Source of the DNA: Algoriphagus boritolerans DSM 17298 = JCM 18970
Lineage (GTDB): Bacteria; Bacteroidota; Bacteroidia; Cytophagales; Cyclobacteriaceae
DNA length: 55,605 nt
Direction: 5' to 3'
Assembly: GCF_900108085.1 (NCBI RefSeq)
Contig: NZ_FNVR01000028.1
Location: 1 to 55,605 of the forward strand
The translations under genes were made by a program, and so were the position numbers. Numbering within the stretch: the stretch's first letter is position 1; every line of letters starts with the position of its first letter. Shown here piece by piece: positions 17,228-25,687 of the stretch. The notes under the pieces were generated by a model. The model ran no database searches. It saw only the letters and a program-made list of their open reading frames with translations, and was not told the origin of the DNA.

Positions 17228-18265
17228 TCAAAGCGACTTTCGAAGGGTCATCCGAAACTGATTTTTGATCGGAATGCGGTCTTCTGTGCCCAAAATTTGC
17301 TCTGCAATGGTTTTGCCCATTTGGTGAAAATCCGTTGAGATGGTGGTAATTCCATCGGCAAGGATTTCTTTGAGTGGCGTGTCATTGTAAGAAATTACCC
17401 CGATGTCTCTGCCTAGCTTAAACATTTGTTCTTTGGATTTTTTGACAATGTTTACCAAATCCGACTCCGCCAAGACAATATGGCAATCTCCATGATCCAA
17501 AGGTTCGTCGTCATCTACCCCATCTACAATTAGATTTTTGAAATCATGGAAAAAGCAAAAACGCTTAAATCCATCCATGATTTCAACGGGATAAAGATCC
17601 CCCTTAGGAAAAACCAAAATTAATCGTTGGTATTTTTTCAGATGGGAAATCCCAGATTCCAATACTTCGAAGATGTCTTTGGAAAAGTCCTGGTAGACGC
17701 CAGGAAATTCATTTTCATGATCTTTTACAGCTCGGTCAATGATGAGAAGTTTATCTTTTGGGATTCGCTTGATCAGATCATAGGCAGTTTCAGGATGACC
17801 CTGGTCAGTAAAGAAATGAGGTGCCAATACATAGTAATTGTAATGACCCAGATTGGTTTCCAACAAATCTTCAAACAAATTCCGATTGTAATGATGAATC
17901 TGAAGGTCCACGGAAGCATTGGCCCCAAGGGTCTCAATGATCGAATAGTAGATGATTTTCTTGTAAGAACTCAGCTTGTTGAAGAGCAGGAGGACCTTGA
18001 CCTTGTTTCCCATATTAGTAGAAGAGATGTAGAAACCTTTGCCTCTAACAGAAGTAATGATTCCTCTGTCACGAAGTTCATTATAGGCCTTCTCTACCGT
18101 GTCTCTGGATATCAAAAAGTCAAAACTTGTTTCGTTGATGGAAGGAATCCGGTCTCCGATTTTAAGTTTTCCTTTTTCGATATCTTCCAGAATCAAATTA
18201 ACCACCTGGAGATATTTTGGTGTGCGTGAGTCCACCGCAATTTTTTCGGATTTGTCAAGTAGCAT
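17228..18265 (-). CDS. GntR-family regulator with sugar-binding-like effector domain
   Basis: A 345-residue transcription factor. Residues ~15-80 form a GntR winged helix (LEDIEKGKLKIGDRIPS, SRDTVEKAYNELRDRGII, VRGKGFYIS). The C-terminal ~250 residues look like a periplasmic-binding-protein-type effector domain (KVLLLFNKLSSYKK, LIVDGVDDDEP, DIGVISYNDTPLKEIL), as in LacI-like GntR regulators of sugar catabolism. It lies within the rhamnose island, between the kinase and aldolase/dehydrogenase genes on the same strand, and is the obvious local regulator, probably sensing rhamnose or a pathway intermediate. I could not define its operator. Confidence 0.9.
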   Translation of the reverse strand: MLLDKSEKIAVDSRTPKYLQVVNLILEDIEKGKLKIGDRIPSINETSFDFLISRDTVEKAYNELRDRGIITSVRGKGFYISSTNMGNKVKVLLLFNKLSSYKKIIYYSIIETLGANASVDLQIHHYNRNLFEDLLETNLGHYNYYVLAPHFFTDQGHPETAYDLIKRIPKDKLLIIDRAVKDHENEFPGVYQDFSKDIFEVLESGISHLKKYQRLILVFPKGDLYPVEIMDGFKRFCFFHDFKNLIVDGVDDDEPLDHGDCHIVLAESDLVNIVKKSKEQMFKLGRDIGVISYNDTPLKEILADGITTISTDFHQMGKTIAEQILGTEDRIPIKNQFRMTLRKSL

Positions 18266-18309
18266 AGGTTACTGGGTTTTGGGTTGGGTATTTGAGGGTT
18301 CATGCAAAT

Positions 18310-20430
18310 CTATCTAGGAAAAGCGGCTGCAAGACCACCATCGACGTTGAGCATATTTCCTGTTGTTTTGGAGAGTAGTCCTCCCACAAATGCAAATGCT
18401 GCATCAGCAATGTCATTGACTTTGACACTTTCTTTAAGTAATGTTCGGTTTGCATAGTATTGGGGAAGATCCTTCACCTCAATGCCATAGGCTTTGGCTC
18501 GATTCTCTGCCCAGCCACCTTCCCAAATATTGGAATTTTCAATGACCGCATCAGGGTTGACCACGTTTACGCGGATTTTATCTTCGGCGAGTTCAGCGGC
18601 CATCAGTCTGGACATGTGCAATTGTGCAGCCTTTGACGTGCCATATGCCACATTTTTAGGACCGGCTACCAGAGCATTTTTGCTGACTATGTTAATGATG
18701 TCACCGCCAAGACCCTGTTGCTTCATTAAGGGAACTCCAGCTTTGGAAACTTGGTATTGCCCCATAACCAGAATGTCATTAAGTCTTGCCCAGTCTTGAT
18801 CAGTGTGGTCTTCAAAGGCTTTGGAGATCGATATTCCAGCATTATTTACGATTATATCTATTCCTCCAAATTTCAAACAAGTCGCCTGAATTGCCTCTGC
18901 AATAGTCTCTTTATCGGTTACATCCAGTTTTGAACCAAGAACAGCATCTTTGCCATATTTCTTTTCAAATTCTGCTAATGTTCCGTCAAGTCGCCCTTGA
19001 TCTATATCCGTTAAAATTACACATGCACCTTCCTGTACAAATTTTTCAGCGATTCCTTTCCCGATTCCTCCAGCACTCCCGGTGATCAGGGCGATTTTTC
19101 GGGAAAGTGGTTTTTCCTTAGGCATTCTGGAGAGTTTTGCTTCTTCAAGCAACCAATACTCTATGTCAAATGCTTCCTGAAGCGGAAGTGATACATATTC
19201 CGAAACTGCCTCGGCACCTCGCATCACATTGATGGCATTGATGTAGAATTCACTGGCTACACGACTCGTTTGTTTGTCTTTGGCGAAGCTAAAAAGTCCC
19301 ACTCCGGGCCAGAGAATCACGACTGGATTCGGGTCTCGCATGGCAGGGCTGTTTGGATGCTTGTGTTTTTGGTAATAGTTCGCATACATTTCCCTGTAAG
19401 CTTGGAATGAAGCACCTATTTTTTCTTTTAATCCGTCTGTATCGCTCAGATCTGCGTCTGCTGCCAATTCAAGAACCAATGGGCTGATCTTGGTTCTTAG
19501 AAAGTGATCCGGACAACTGGTGCCCATTGGTGCGAGTTTGGTCAGGTCGTGGCTATTTACAAATTGGAGAACCACGTCAGAATCACTAAAAGTACCTACC
19601 ATGCGTTTTTCAGAGGAGGCGAGTCCCCGAAGAATCGGTGCTAGTTTGGCAGCTTGTGATTTCCGCTGATCAGGAGAAAGAGACTTGACTTTTTCACCAC
19701 CGAAGACAGGTCGCTTTTTTCCATAGTTTGCTTCAAGGTAAGCAGATGCCATTTCGATGACTTCAAGGCTATTGATATAGCACTCATATGCAGTATCTGC
19801 CCAAGTGAAAAGCCCGTGACCGCCTAGCATGATTCCTCGAATCCCGGGGTTGTTGTCCAAAGCCTCTTTGAGTTTTAATCCCAGGTCAAAACCAGGTCGT
19901 TGCCAAGGAACCCAAGCGATGGTGCCTTTCCAGAGTTCTTGGGTGATCTTTTCTCCATCTTTGGATGCAGCGATTGCAATTGCCGCATCCGGATGGAGGT
20001 GATCGATGTGTTTGAAGGGTAAAAACCCATGCAATGGAGTATCGATGGAAGGTGCTTTTGAATCCAAATCATAGATGCAGTGATTGAAAAGGCCAACCAT
20101 CTCATCCTCAAATTTAAGTCCTCTATAAATCCCTTTTAGGGATCTCAATTTTTCTACATATAAACCAGCCAAACCAGATCGCGTCATGGTTCCGATGTCA
20201 CCTCCAGAACCTTTGATCCACATGACCTCCACCGACTCTTTGGTCAGAGGATCCAATTCCATGGTTTTGCAGGAAGTATTTCCCCCACCATAATTAGTAA
20301 TGCGGAGGTCGGCCCCAAGTATATTTGAGCGATAGATCAAAAGATCTACCTCATTTCCTTTTAGTGCTGTGGCTTTGGTTTCGTCCCAAAGGTAGCTTAC
20401 ATGCTTAAAATTCATAATTGGTGTATTCAT
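18310..20430 (-). CDS. rhaEW: Bifunctional rhamnulose-1-phosphate aldolase / L-lactaldehyde dehydrogenase
   Basis: A 706-residue fusion. The N-terminal ~420 residues are a class II aldolase-type domain with NYGGGNTSCK, the metal site HIDHLHPDAA and MLGGHGLFTW; it should split L-rhamnulose-1-phosphate into dihydroxyacetone phosphate and L-lactaldehyde. From about residue 440 a short-chain dehydrogenase follows, with TGSAGGIG for NAD(P) binding, NNAGIS and catalytic YGTSK; it would oxidise lactaldehyde to lactate. This matches the RhaEW/YuxG architecture. The ATG at 20430 is chosen because homologues begin close to FKHVSYLWDE; the 55 residues coded upstream have no homologous look. It is divergent from the permease gene. 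Confidence 0.9.
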   Translation of the reverse strand: MNTPIMNFKHVSYLWDETKATALKGNEVDLLIYRSNILGADLRITNYGGGNTSCKTMELDPLTKESVEVMWIKGSGGDIGTMTRSGLAGLYVEKLRSLKGIYRGLKFEDEMVGLFNHCIYDLDSKAPSIDTPLHGFLPFKHIDHLHPDAAIAIAASKDGEKITQELWKGTIAWVPWQRPGFDLGLKLKEALDNNPGIRGIMLGGHGLFTWADTAYECYINSLEVIEMASAYLEANYGKKRPVFGGEKVKSLSPDQRKSQAAKLAPILRGLASSEKRMVGTFSDSDVVLQFVNSHDLTKLAPMGTSCPDHFLRTKISPLVLELAADADLSDTDGLKEKIGASFQAYREMYANYYQKHKHPNSPAMRDPNPVVILWPGVGLFSFAKDKQTSRVASEFYINAINVMRGAEAVSEYVSLPLQEAFDIEYWLLEEAKLSRMPKEKPLSRKIALITGSAGGIGKGIAEKFVQEGACVILTDIDQGRLDGTLAEFEKKYGKDAVLGSKLDVTDKETIAEAIQATCLKFGGIDIIVNNAGISISKAFEDHTDQDWARLNDILVMGQYQVSKAGVPLMKQQGLGGDIINIVSKNALVAGPKNVAYGTSKAAQLHMSRLMAAELAEDKIRVNVVNPDAVIENSNIWEGGWAENRAKAYGIEVKDLPQYYANRTLLKESVKVNDIADAAFAFVGGLLSKTTGNMLNVDGGLAAAFPR

Positions 20431-20697
20431 TGATAACAGTTTTACTGATGATAAGATGAATTTCTCAGAAAAAGACTCAATAGGTATCCTGTAGTGTCTT
20501 GGATGACATGTGGTTTTTAATTTTTTTCCTGAGTAGGTAAAAGCGCGCTGGTTATTTTCGGCGATCTTGAGTTTAAAATTTACTTTATAAATCACGCTTT
20601 ACAAATTAAAGGCCGACTAATGGGCCGAAAAAGTTTTAGACAGGGCAGGACAGGTCGCAAATGTCATTTAGTTTTATTCAACCCAAAATAAGATTCA

Positions 20698-22101
20698 ATG
20701 AGTAATCGATTCTTCAAAACGATAGTTGGTGGCACCAATGAATATGAGCGTACCCCTGTTCCAGCGGCCAGTCTCAAAGGGGGGAAAAGCTTTCTTGGAA
20801 TGTATGCCGGGGAACATACCGCAGGAACCGAGTTTGTAATTGGTCCCTTGTTCGTGGCTCACGGCGTAACTGCCGGAGATCTGGTTTTGGGACTGTTAAT
20901 CGGTAATTTGCTTGCTGTGCTGAGTTGGGGATTAATTACCGGTCCCATTGCTGCTTCCAAACGGCTGACATTATACTATCAATTAGAGCGAATTGCGGGA
21001 AAAAATCTCGTCCGTTGGTACAATCTGGTCAACGCGCTGATGTTTTGTTTTTTGGCAGGATCAATGATCGCAGTGTCCGCCACTGCAGTGGGAATTCCAT
21101 TTAATCTGGAAATGCCAACGTTGACAGATTGGTTGCCAAGAACCCCAGGTTGGATTTTGACAGTTTTAGTAATGGGTGCGGTGATTACTTTGGTGGCAAT
21201 TCAGGGATATAATCAAGTTTCCAAGTTTGCAAATATCATGTCACCTTGGATGATTTTGATTTTCATTGCAGCGGCCATCGTGGGCTTGGCCCAACTTGGA
21301 GTAGGGTCATTTGAAAGCTTGATCGCCACTGCTCAGGAGGTGATTTGGAATGGAGTTCCGCTGGCAGGAATGTCCAAATTCACGGTTTGGCACATCATCT
21401 TTTTTGCCTGGTTTTGTAATATGGCGATGCATATCGGAATGTCGGATTTGACTATTCTGCGATATGCCAAATCATGGAATTATGGATTTTATACTTTTGT
21501 GGGAGTTTATCTGGGACATTTTGTAGCATGGATTGCCTCCGGGATCTTATATGCGGTATTTCTTCAGGCTAATTCGGGTTCTCAGGAATTCGCTCCCGGA
21601 CAGATTGCCTATCAGACGCTCGGGCTTGCCGGGGCAGTGTGTGTGATCATTGCAGGCTGGACCACTGCCAATCCGACCATTTATCGGGCAGGATTAGCCC
21701 TGCAGGGGATTTTTCCGAAGGTTCCTACCTGGAAAATCACGGCGATCGTGGGTGTAATCACCAGTTTGGCAGCTTGCTTCCCGGCCCTGGTGATGAAATT
21801 GCTGGACTTTGTGGCACTTTATGGACTGCTGTTGATGCCGATGGGAGCCGTGATTTTTGCAGATTTTTACTTTTCCAAAAAGCTGGGCTTTCGATCCGAA
21901 GGTGCTCTCAGCTCCAATTCAAATTTCAGTCTTCCGGCTTTGTTGAGTTGGGTGCTGACTCTGGGCTTTTGCCTCGCTTTGAATTATTTCTACGGAATAG
22001 AAATCTTCTTTCTTGGCCTTCCCGGCTGGTTTGTGGCAGTTGCCTTATTTATCGTGCTTTCCAAAATGAAATACCCACTAGCTAAATCATTTGCCGTATG
22101 A
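20698..22101 (+). CDS. NCS1-like permease, probable rhamnose-island transporter
   Basis: A 467-residue membrane protein with about twelve hydrophobic segments, related to the nucleobase:cation symporter-1/purine-cytosine permease superfamily (AGEHTAGTEFVIGPLF early; WNGVPLAGMSKFTVWHI and WTTANPTIYRAGLALQ later). Classical members carry purines, cytosine, allantoin or hydantoin. This gene is divergent from the aldolase fusion and reads toward the isomerase gene, so import of L-rhamnose or a related sugar is the parsimonious role; that is inference from context. Its stop overlaps the next start by 4 bp (ATGA), indicating coupled translation with a small membrane protein. Confidence 0.85.
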   Translation: MSNRFFKTIVGGTNEYERTPVPAASLKGGKSFLGMYAGEHTAGTEFVIGPLFVAHGVTAGDLVLGLLIGNLLAVLSWGLITGPIAASKRLTLYYQLERIAGKNLVRWYNLVNALMFCFLAGSMIAVSATAVGIPFNLEMPTLTDWLPRTPGWILTVLVMGAVITLVAIQGYNQVSKFANIMSPWMILIFIAAAIVGLAQLGVGSFESLIATAQEVIWNGVPLAGMSKFTVWHIIFFAWFCNMAMHIGMSDLTILRYAKSWNYGFYTFVGVYLGHFVAWIASGILYAVFLQANSGSQEFAPGQIAYQTLGLAGAVCVIIAGWTTANPTIYRAGLALQGIFPKVPTWKITAIVGVITSLAACFPALVMKLLDFVALYGLLLMPMGAVIFADFYFSKKLGFRSEGALSSNSNFSLPALLSWVLTLGFCLALNYFYGIEIFFLGLPGWFVAVALFIVLSKMKYPLAKSFAV

Positions 22102-22280
22102 AGACTATTTTGAAATTTGGTTCACTCTTGGGTTTACTATTAACTATTTATCCTCCGGTGATGTACTTTATGGGGGATGTGGACCTTGATCGGATGAAAT
22201 GGGCAATGGGAATCGGCATGTTGCTTTGGTTTGTGACTGCGCCGTTTTGGATCAATAGATCAGTAAACAATGGACAATGA
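22098..22280 (+). CDS. Small two-helix membrane protein coupled to the permease
   Basis: A 60-residue protein with two hydrophobic helices (about residues 5-24 and 33-50) and short charged ends. Its start overlaps the permease stop in an ATGA junction, which argues strongly that it is a real, translationally coupled gene. No known domain is recognised. It may be an accessory or stabilising subunit of the transporter. The last residues (NNGQ) are coded by sequence resembling the AT-rich repeat words that fill the following spacer, so the C-terminus may have been altered by repeat insertion. Confidence 0.7.
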   Translation: MKTILKFGSLLGLLLTIYPPVMYFMGDVDLDRMKWAMGIGMLLWFVTAPFWINRSVNNGQ

Positions 22281-22295
22281 CCAATTATCAATGCT

Positions 22296-22329
22296 CAATT
22301 ACCAAGGATTTGGATCGCCTTGAAAATTG
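22296..22329. repeat. Second copy of the intergenic hairpin word
   Basis: The arms CAATTACCAAGG and CCTTGAAAATTG enclose a 10-nt loop in the 118-bp spacer between the small membrane gene and the isomerase gene. The right arm matches the hairpin at 12515-12558 for ten bases. Confidence 0.5.
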
Positions 22330-22398
22330 AACATTGAATTTGGTAATTGCTTATTCAACCAATATCTCAATAACCAATAAGTTCAAAACAACCCTCTC

Positions 22399-23640
22399 AT
22401 GTCCTCCTCTTTTCACCAAAAATCACTCGACCTACTTTCCGAACAATTTGGGTCGAAAGGAATACATATTGACTCCCTGCTTTCCAAAATTGCTGCTTTT
22501 CAGATTGCAGTTCCATCTTGGGCTTTGGGTGCTGGAGGGACGAGATTTGGGAGGTTTTCGATCGGAGGTGAACCCAGAAACTTGGAGGAAAAGCTGGAAG
22601 ACATCGGGCTACTGGCCAAGTTGACTAAGCGAACTGATGCGGTTTCGCTTCACATTCCCTGGGATATTCCGCAGGATGTACAGGCGATCAAGCAAAAGGC
22701 GACAAGTCTAGGGATTGGCTTTGATGCAATGAACAGCAATACTTTTCAGGACTACGGTCAGCGGCATTCTTATAAGATGGGTTCGCTGAGTAATGCCAAC
22801 GCCACCATCCGAAAGCAGGCGATAGAACATAATCTTCAGGTGATTGAGATCGGGAAAAGCTTGGGTAGTAAAGGTCTAACCGTTTGGCTGGCAGATGGGA
22901 GTAATTTTCCGGGACAGGCGCATTTCCGAAAAGCTTTGCAAGGAACAACGGAATCGCTTCAGGAGATTTACGCAGGAATGCCTGCCGATTGGAAGCTTTT
23001 GTTGGAGTATAAGCCGTATGAACCCAATTTCTACCATACCGTGATCCCGGATTGGGGCACTTCGGCACTGCTTTGCCGACAGCTGGGAGATAGGGCAAAG
23101 GTGCTGGTTGATCTCGGACATCACCTTCCCAATACCAATATCGAACAGATCGTAGCGACACTGATGCATCAGAATATGCTGGCAGGGTTCCATTTCAATG
23201 ACAGCAAATACGGGGATGATGACCTGAGCACGGGAAGCATCAAACCATACCAGTTGTTTTTGATATTCTGCGAACTGATCGGCGGGGCAGAGGAAAAGGC
23301 ACAGGCATGGGAAAGCATTTCCTGGATGATCGATGCCAGTCACAATACCAAAGACCCTTTGGAAGATCTTATTCAGGCTTTGGAAGCTATTTCTCAGGCT
23401 TATGCAAAAGCAGTTTTAGTAGATCGTGAAAAATTGACTCAGTGCCAAAATGAAGGCGATGTAGTTGGTGCGCAGGAAGTGCTACAGGAAGCGTTTTTGA
23501 CTGATGTCAGAGCTTTGGTCCGTGAAGCGAGAATTCAAAGTGGGGGAGAGGCAGATCCTTTGGCTTATTACCGAAGTGAGAAGATCAGAGAAAAGTTGAT
23601 CACCAAGAGGGGTAAAAATGCACAGGCGAGTGGGTTGTAA
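22399..23640 (+). CDS. rhaI: L-rhamnose isomerase (RhaI-type TIM barrel)
   Basis: A 413-residue xylose-isomerase-like TIM barrel resembling the Pseudomonas stutzeri-type L-rhamnose isomerases (RhaI), not E. coli RhaA. WALGAGGTRFGRF near residue 40, SLHIPWD near residue 83, GFDAMNSNTFQD near residue 107, LLLEYKPYEPNFYHT, VLVDLGHHLPNTNIEQIV and FHFNDSKYGDDDL carry the expected metal-binding Glu, Asp and His residues. It converts L-rhamnose to L-rhamnulose in the cytoplasm, the first step of the island's pathway. It follows the permease unit on the same strand with a repeat-filled 118-bp spacer, so it may have its own promoter. Confidence 0.9.
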   Translation: MSSSFHQKSLDLLSEQFGSKGIHIDSLLSKIAAFQIAVPSWALGAGGTRFGRFSIGGEPRNLEEKLEDIGLLAKLTKRTDAVSLHIPWDIPQDVQAIKQKATSLGIGFDAMNSNTFQDYGQRHSYKMGSLSNANATIRKQAIEHNLQVIEIGKSLGSKGLTVWLADGSNFPGQAHFRKALQGTTESLQEIYAGMPADWKLLLEYKPYEPNFYHTVIPDWGTSALLCRQLGDRAKVLVDLGHHLPNTNIEQIVATLMHQNMLAGFHFNDSKYGDDDLSTGSIKPYQLFLIFCELIGGAEEKAQAWESISWMIDASHNTKDPLEDLIQALEAISQAYAKAVLVDREKLTQCQNEGDVVGAQEVLQEAFLTDVRALVREARIQSGGEADPLAYYRSEKIREKLITKRGKNAQASGL

Positions 23641-23641
23641 C

Positions 23642-24202
23642 TCACTTGTAAATCTCATAAAAATTCCCCGGAGTAATTACCTTAAAGCTTGAATTCGGGT
23701 AAGTTTCGGAAAATTCTGTGGGAAACTTGCCCGTAGCTCCTTCCGCATAGTTGAATTCGAAGCAGGTCAAGTGTCCGTCTTTTTCTTCGATATAGTCGAT
23801 CTCCTTTTGGTCATAAGTTCTCCAAAAGTAAGTATTGACCAACCGACGATGGTTTTGATTAAACTTCAGCCTTTCTGAGATGCAGAAGTTTTCCCACAGC
23901 CCTTCCACATCCGCTCTGAGGTTCATTTCATTGAAGTTACGGATGACAGCATTTCGTATTCCCACGTCATAGAAGTAGATTTTTTGACTCTTTGCAAGCT
24001 CTTTTCTTAGGTTTCGACTAAAGGAATTTAGCCTGAAAATCACAAAGGATTTCTCCAAAAGTTCCAAATAACGCTTAACCGTGTGGACATTTGTTCCTGT
24101 GATTTGTGCCAGTTCATTGAGTGATGCTTCGCTACCCGTTTGAAGGGCAATTGCTGCCAAAAGCTTGAACAGCAAGTCCGGCTTTTTGAATGAGCGAAGT
24201 CA
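23642..24202 (-). pseudogene. Truncated AAA ATPase/DUF4143 protein (C-terminal part only)
   Basis: The frame encodes only the DUF4143 half of the common ATP-binding AAA_14/DUF4143 protein: LLFKLLAAIALQTG, NVHTVKRYLELLEKSFVI, KIYFYDVGIRNAVIRNF, LWENFCISERLKFN and YFWRTYDQKEIDYIEEKDG. The N-terminal ATPase domain with its Walker A motif is absent. Reading upstream from the TTG at 24175, the frame meets a stop at 24200-24202. Just beyond, in another frame, lies MVKRKL, which resembles the usual N-terminus, so an internal deletion of some 200 codons is likely. The stop lies 1 bp from the convergent isomerase stop. Confidence 0.75.
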
Positions 24203-24261
24203 AGGGATTCGGACTTTTGAGCGGATTGGGTTAACTTCCTCTTTACCATAATCAATCCATC

Positions 24262-25269
24262 ATGAAAAACTCCATTTGGTTATTCCTCCTTGCACTCGCT
24301 GCCTGTTCTGCTCCCAAATCTCAGGAATCCGTTAAGCAGGAAGTCATGACTATCGGCTCCGTCGAGCGACTCGATTCAGCACTAAACGCACTAATTCCTG
24401 TGGGTGCCAAAATCGAAGTCTTGGCTTCGGGTTTTGAGTGGGCGGAGGGTCCGCTTTGGTTGGAGGAGCAGCAAGCCTTGATTTTCACAGACGTGCCTAC
24501 TAACAAAATCTGGAAATGGACGGAAAAAGACAGTCTATCGCTTTATTTGAGTCCTTCGGGTTACTTAGGTGATCGTACCGACAAGCGCGAACCCGGAGCG
24601 AATGGCTTGGCTTTGGATGAGGAAGGAAAGCTGATTTTGTGTCAACATGGAGAGCGACAAATCGGGAAAATGCTGGCTTCTCTTGATGCACCCAAACCTG
24701 ATTTTCAATCCTTGGTCAGCGAATACGAAGGAAAGCGTTTCAATAGTCCGAATGATCTGGTCTTTCATTCTAAAGGGCAACTCTTTTTCACTGATCCTCC
24801 TTACGGTATGGATCCTTGGGATGAGAAGGAATTGGATTTTCAGGGTGTTTTTAGATTAGATACTGACGGCAAATTGAATTTGCTTATAGACTCATTAAGT
24901 CGGCCAAACGGGATTGCTTTGAGTCCCGATCAAAGTAACCTGTATATCGCGCAGTCTGATCCCGAAAAAGCGAGATACTATGCCTTTGACTTGGATGATA
25001 TAGGAAATGTGATTTCAGGAAAAGTACTTTTTGATGCGACTTCGCTTCAGAGTGAAAGCAGAAAGGGGCTACCGGACGGACTAAAAGTTCATTCCAGCGG
25101 AACGCTCTTCGCAACAGGACCGGGTGGAGTTTTGGTGATTAGTCCTGACGGAAAGCATCTCGGTACCATTCTGACAGAAAATGGAACGGCAAATTGCACC
25201 TTTGATTCCGATGAAAAGTACTTGTATATGACGGCAGATGCGTTTTTGATGAGGATAGCTTTGAAGTAG
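24262..25269 (+). CDS. SMP-30/gluconolactonase family lipoprotein
   Basis: A 335-residue protein with a lipoprotein signal peptide (hydrophobic core, lipobox LAAC at residues 12-15). The rest is a six-bladed SMP-30/LRE-like propeller: WAEGPLWLEEQQALIFTDV, NSPNDLVFH, FFTDPPYGMDP, RPNGIALSPD and GLPDGLKVH carry the metal ligands Glu, Asn and Asp. Such enzymes hydrolyse sugar lactones; an envelope-bound form could open aldonolactones made by periplasmic sugar dehydrogenases. The start follows 20 bp after the remnant of the AAA/DUF4143 N-terminus. It is monocistronic. Confidence 0.9.
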   Translation: MKNSIWLFLLALAACSAPKSQESVKQEVMTIGSVERLDSALNALIPVGAKIEVLASGFEWAEGPLWLEEQQALIFTDVPTNKIWKWTEKDSLSLYLSPSGYLGDRTDKREPGANGLALDEEGKLILCQHGERQIGKMLASLDAPKPDFQSLVSEYEGKRFNSPNDLVFHSKGQLFFTDPPYGMDPWDEKELDFQGVFRLDTDGKLNLLIDSLSRPNGIALSPDQSNLYIAQSDPEKARYYAFDLDDIGNVISGKVLFDATSLQSESRKGLPDGLKVHSSGTLFATGPGGVLVISPDGKHLGTILTENGTANCTFDSDEKYLYMTADAFLMRIALK

Positions 25270-25687
25270 GGAAGTAGGGAGGTATGGGAGTTGGGATGTT
25301 GGGATAACCCGTTGTTGGAGTCTTAGAAATTCGAAAAATTAAAAAAAGAGATTACTTGAGTCTTGCAAGTTAAAGGCGTTTAAAATGTGATTTCACATTT
25401 GAATTTTAACTTCTTAGACAAATCATTGATCGGAAGGGCGCGGTGGGAGGATTTGCCAGCGAGCCAGCGTTCGGCCCCGTGCGGTTGGAGCTTTGGCAAA
25501 TCTTGACCTTTTGGTTCTTTTGGGTCAAGCCAAAAGAACGAATAAAAAAACCTTGCTTAAACAGAACATTGAGCGGTATGTAACAGGTTTAGCTGAATGG
25601 ACAATTCTGTTCCAAGGCAGAATGAAATGCCAAACGTAGATATTTTCAAAACCTAATTCAATCTTTCATTGAGAGCTGTGTCTAAAC
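25270..25687. repeat. Gene-free spacer with a multi-hairpin repeat element
   Basis: No ORF of substance is seen. The first 40 bp are GGGAAGTAGGGAGG-type words. At 25450-25541 a GC-rich element has perfect arms GATTTGCCA (25450-25458) and TGGCAAATC (25494-25502), then two overlapping hairpins that cannot form together: CTTGACC / GGTCAAG (25502-25508 with 25523-25529) and GTTCTTTTGG / CCAAAAGAAC (25514-25523 with 25530-25539). An A run follows. It looks like a dispersed structured repeat. Confidence 0.65.
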
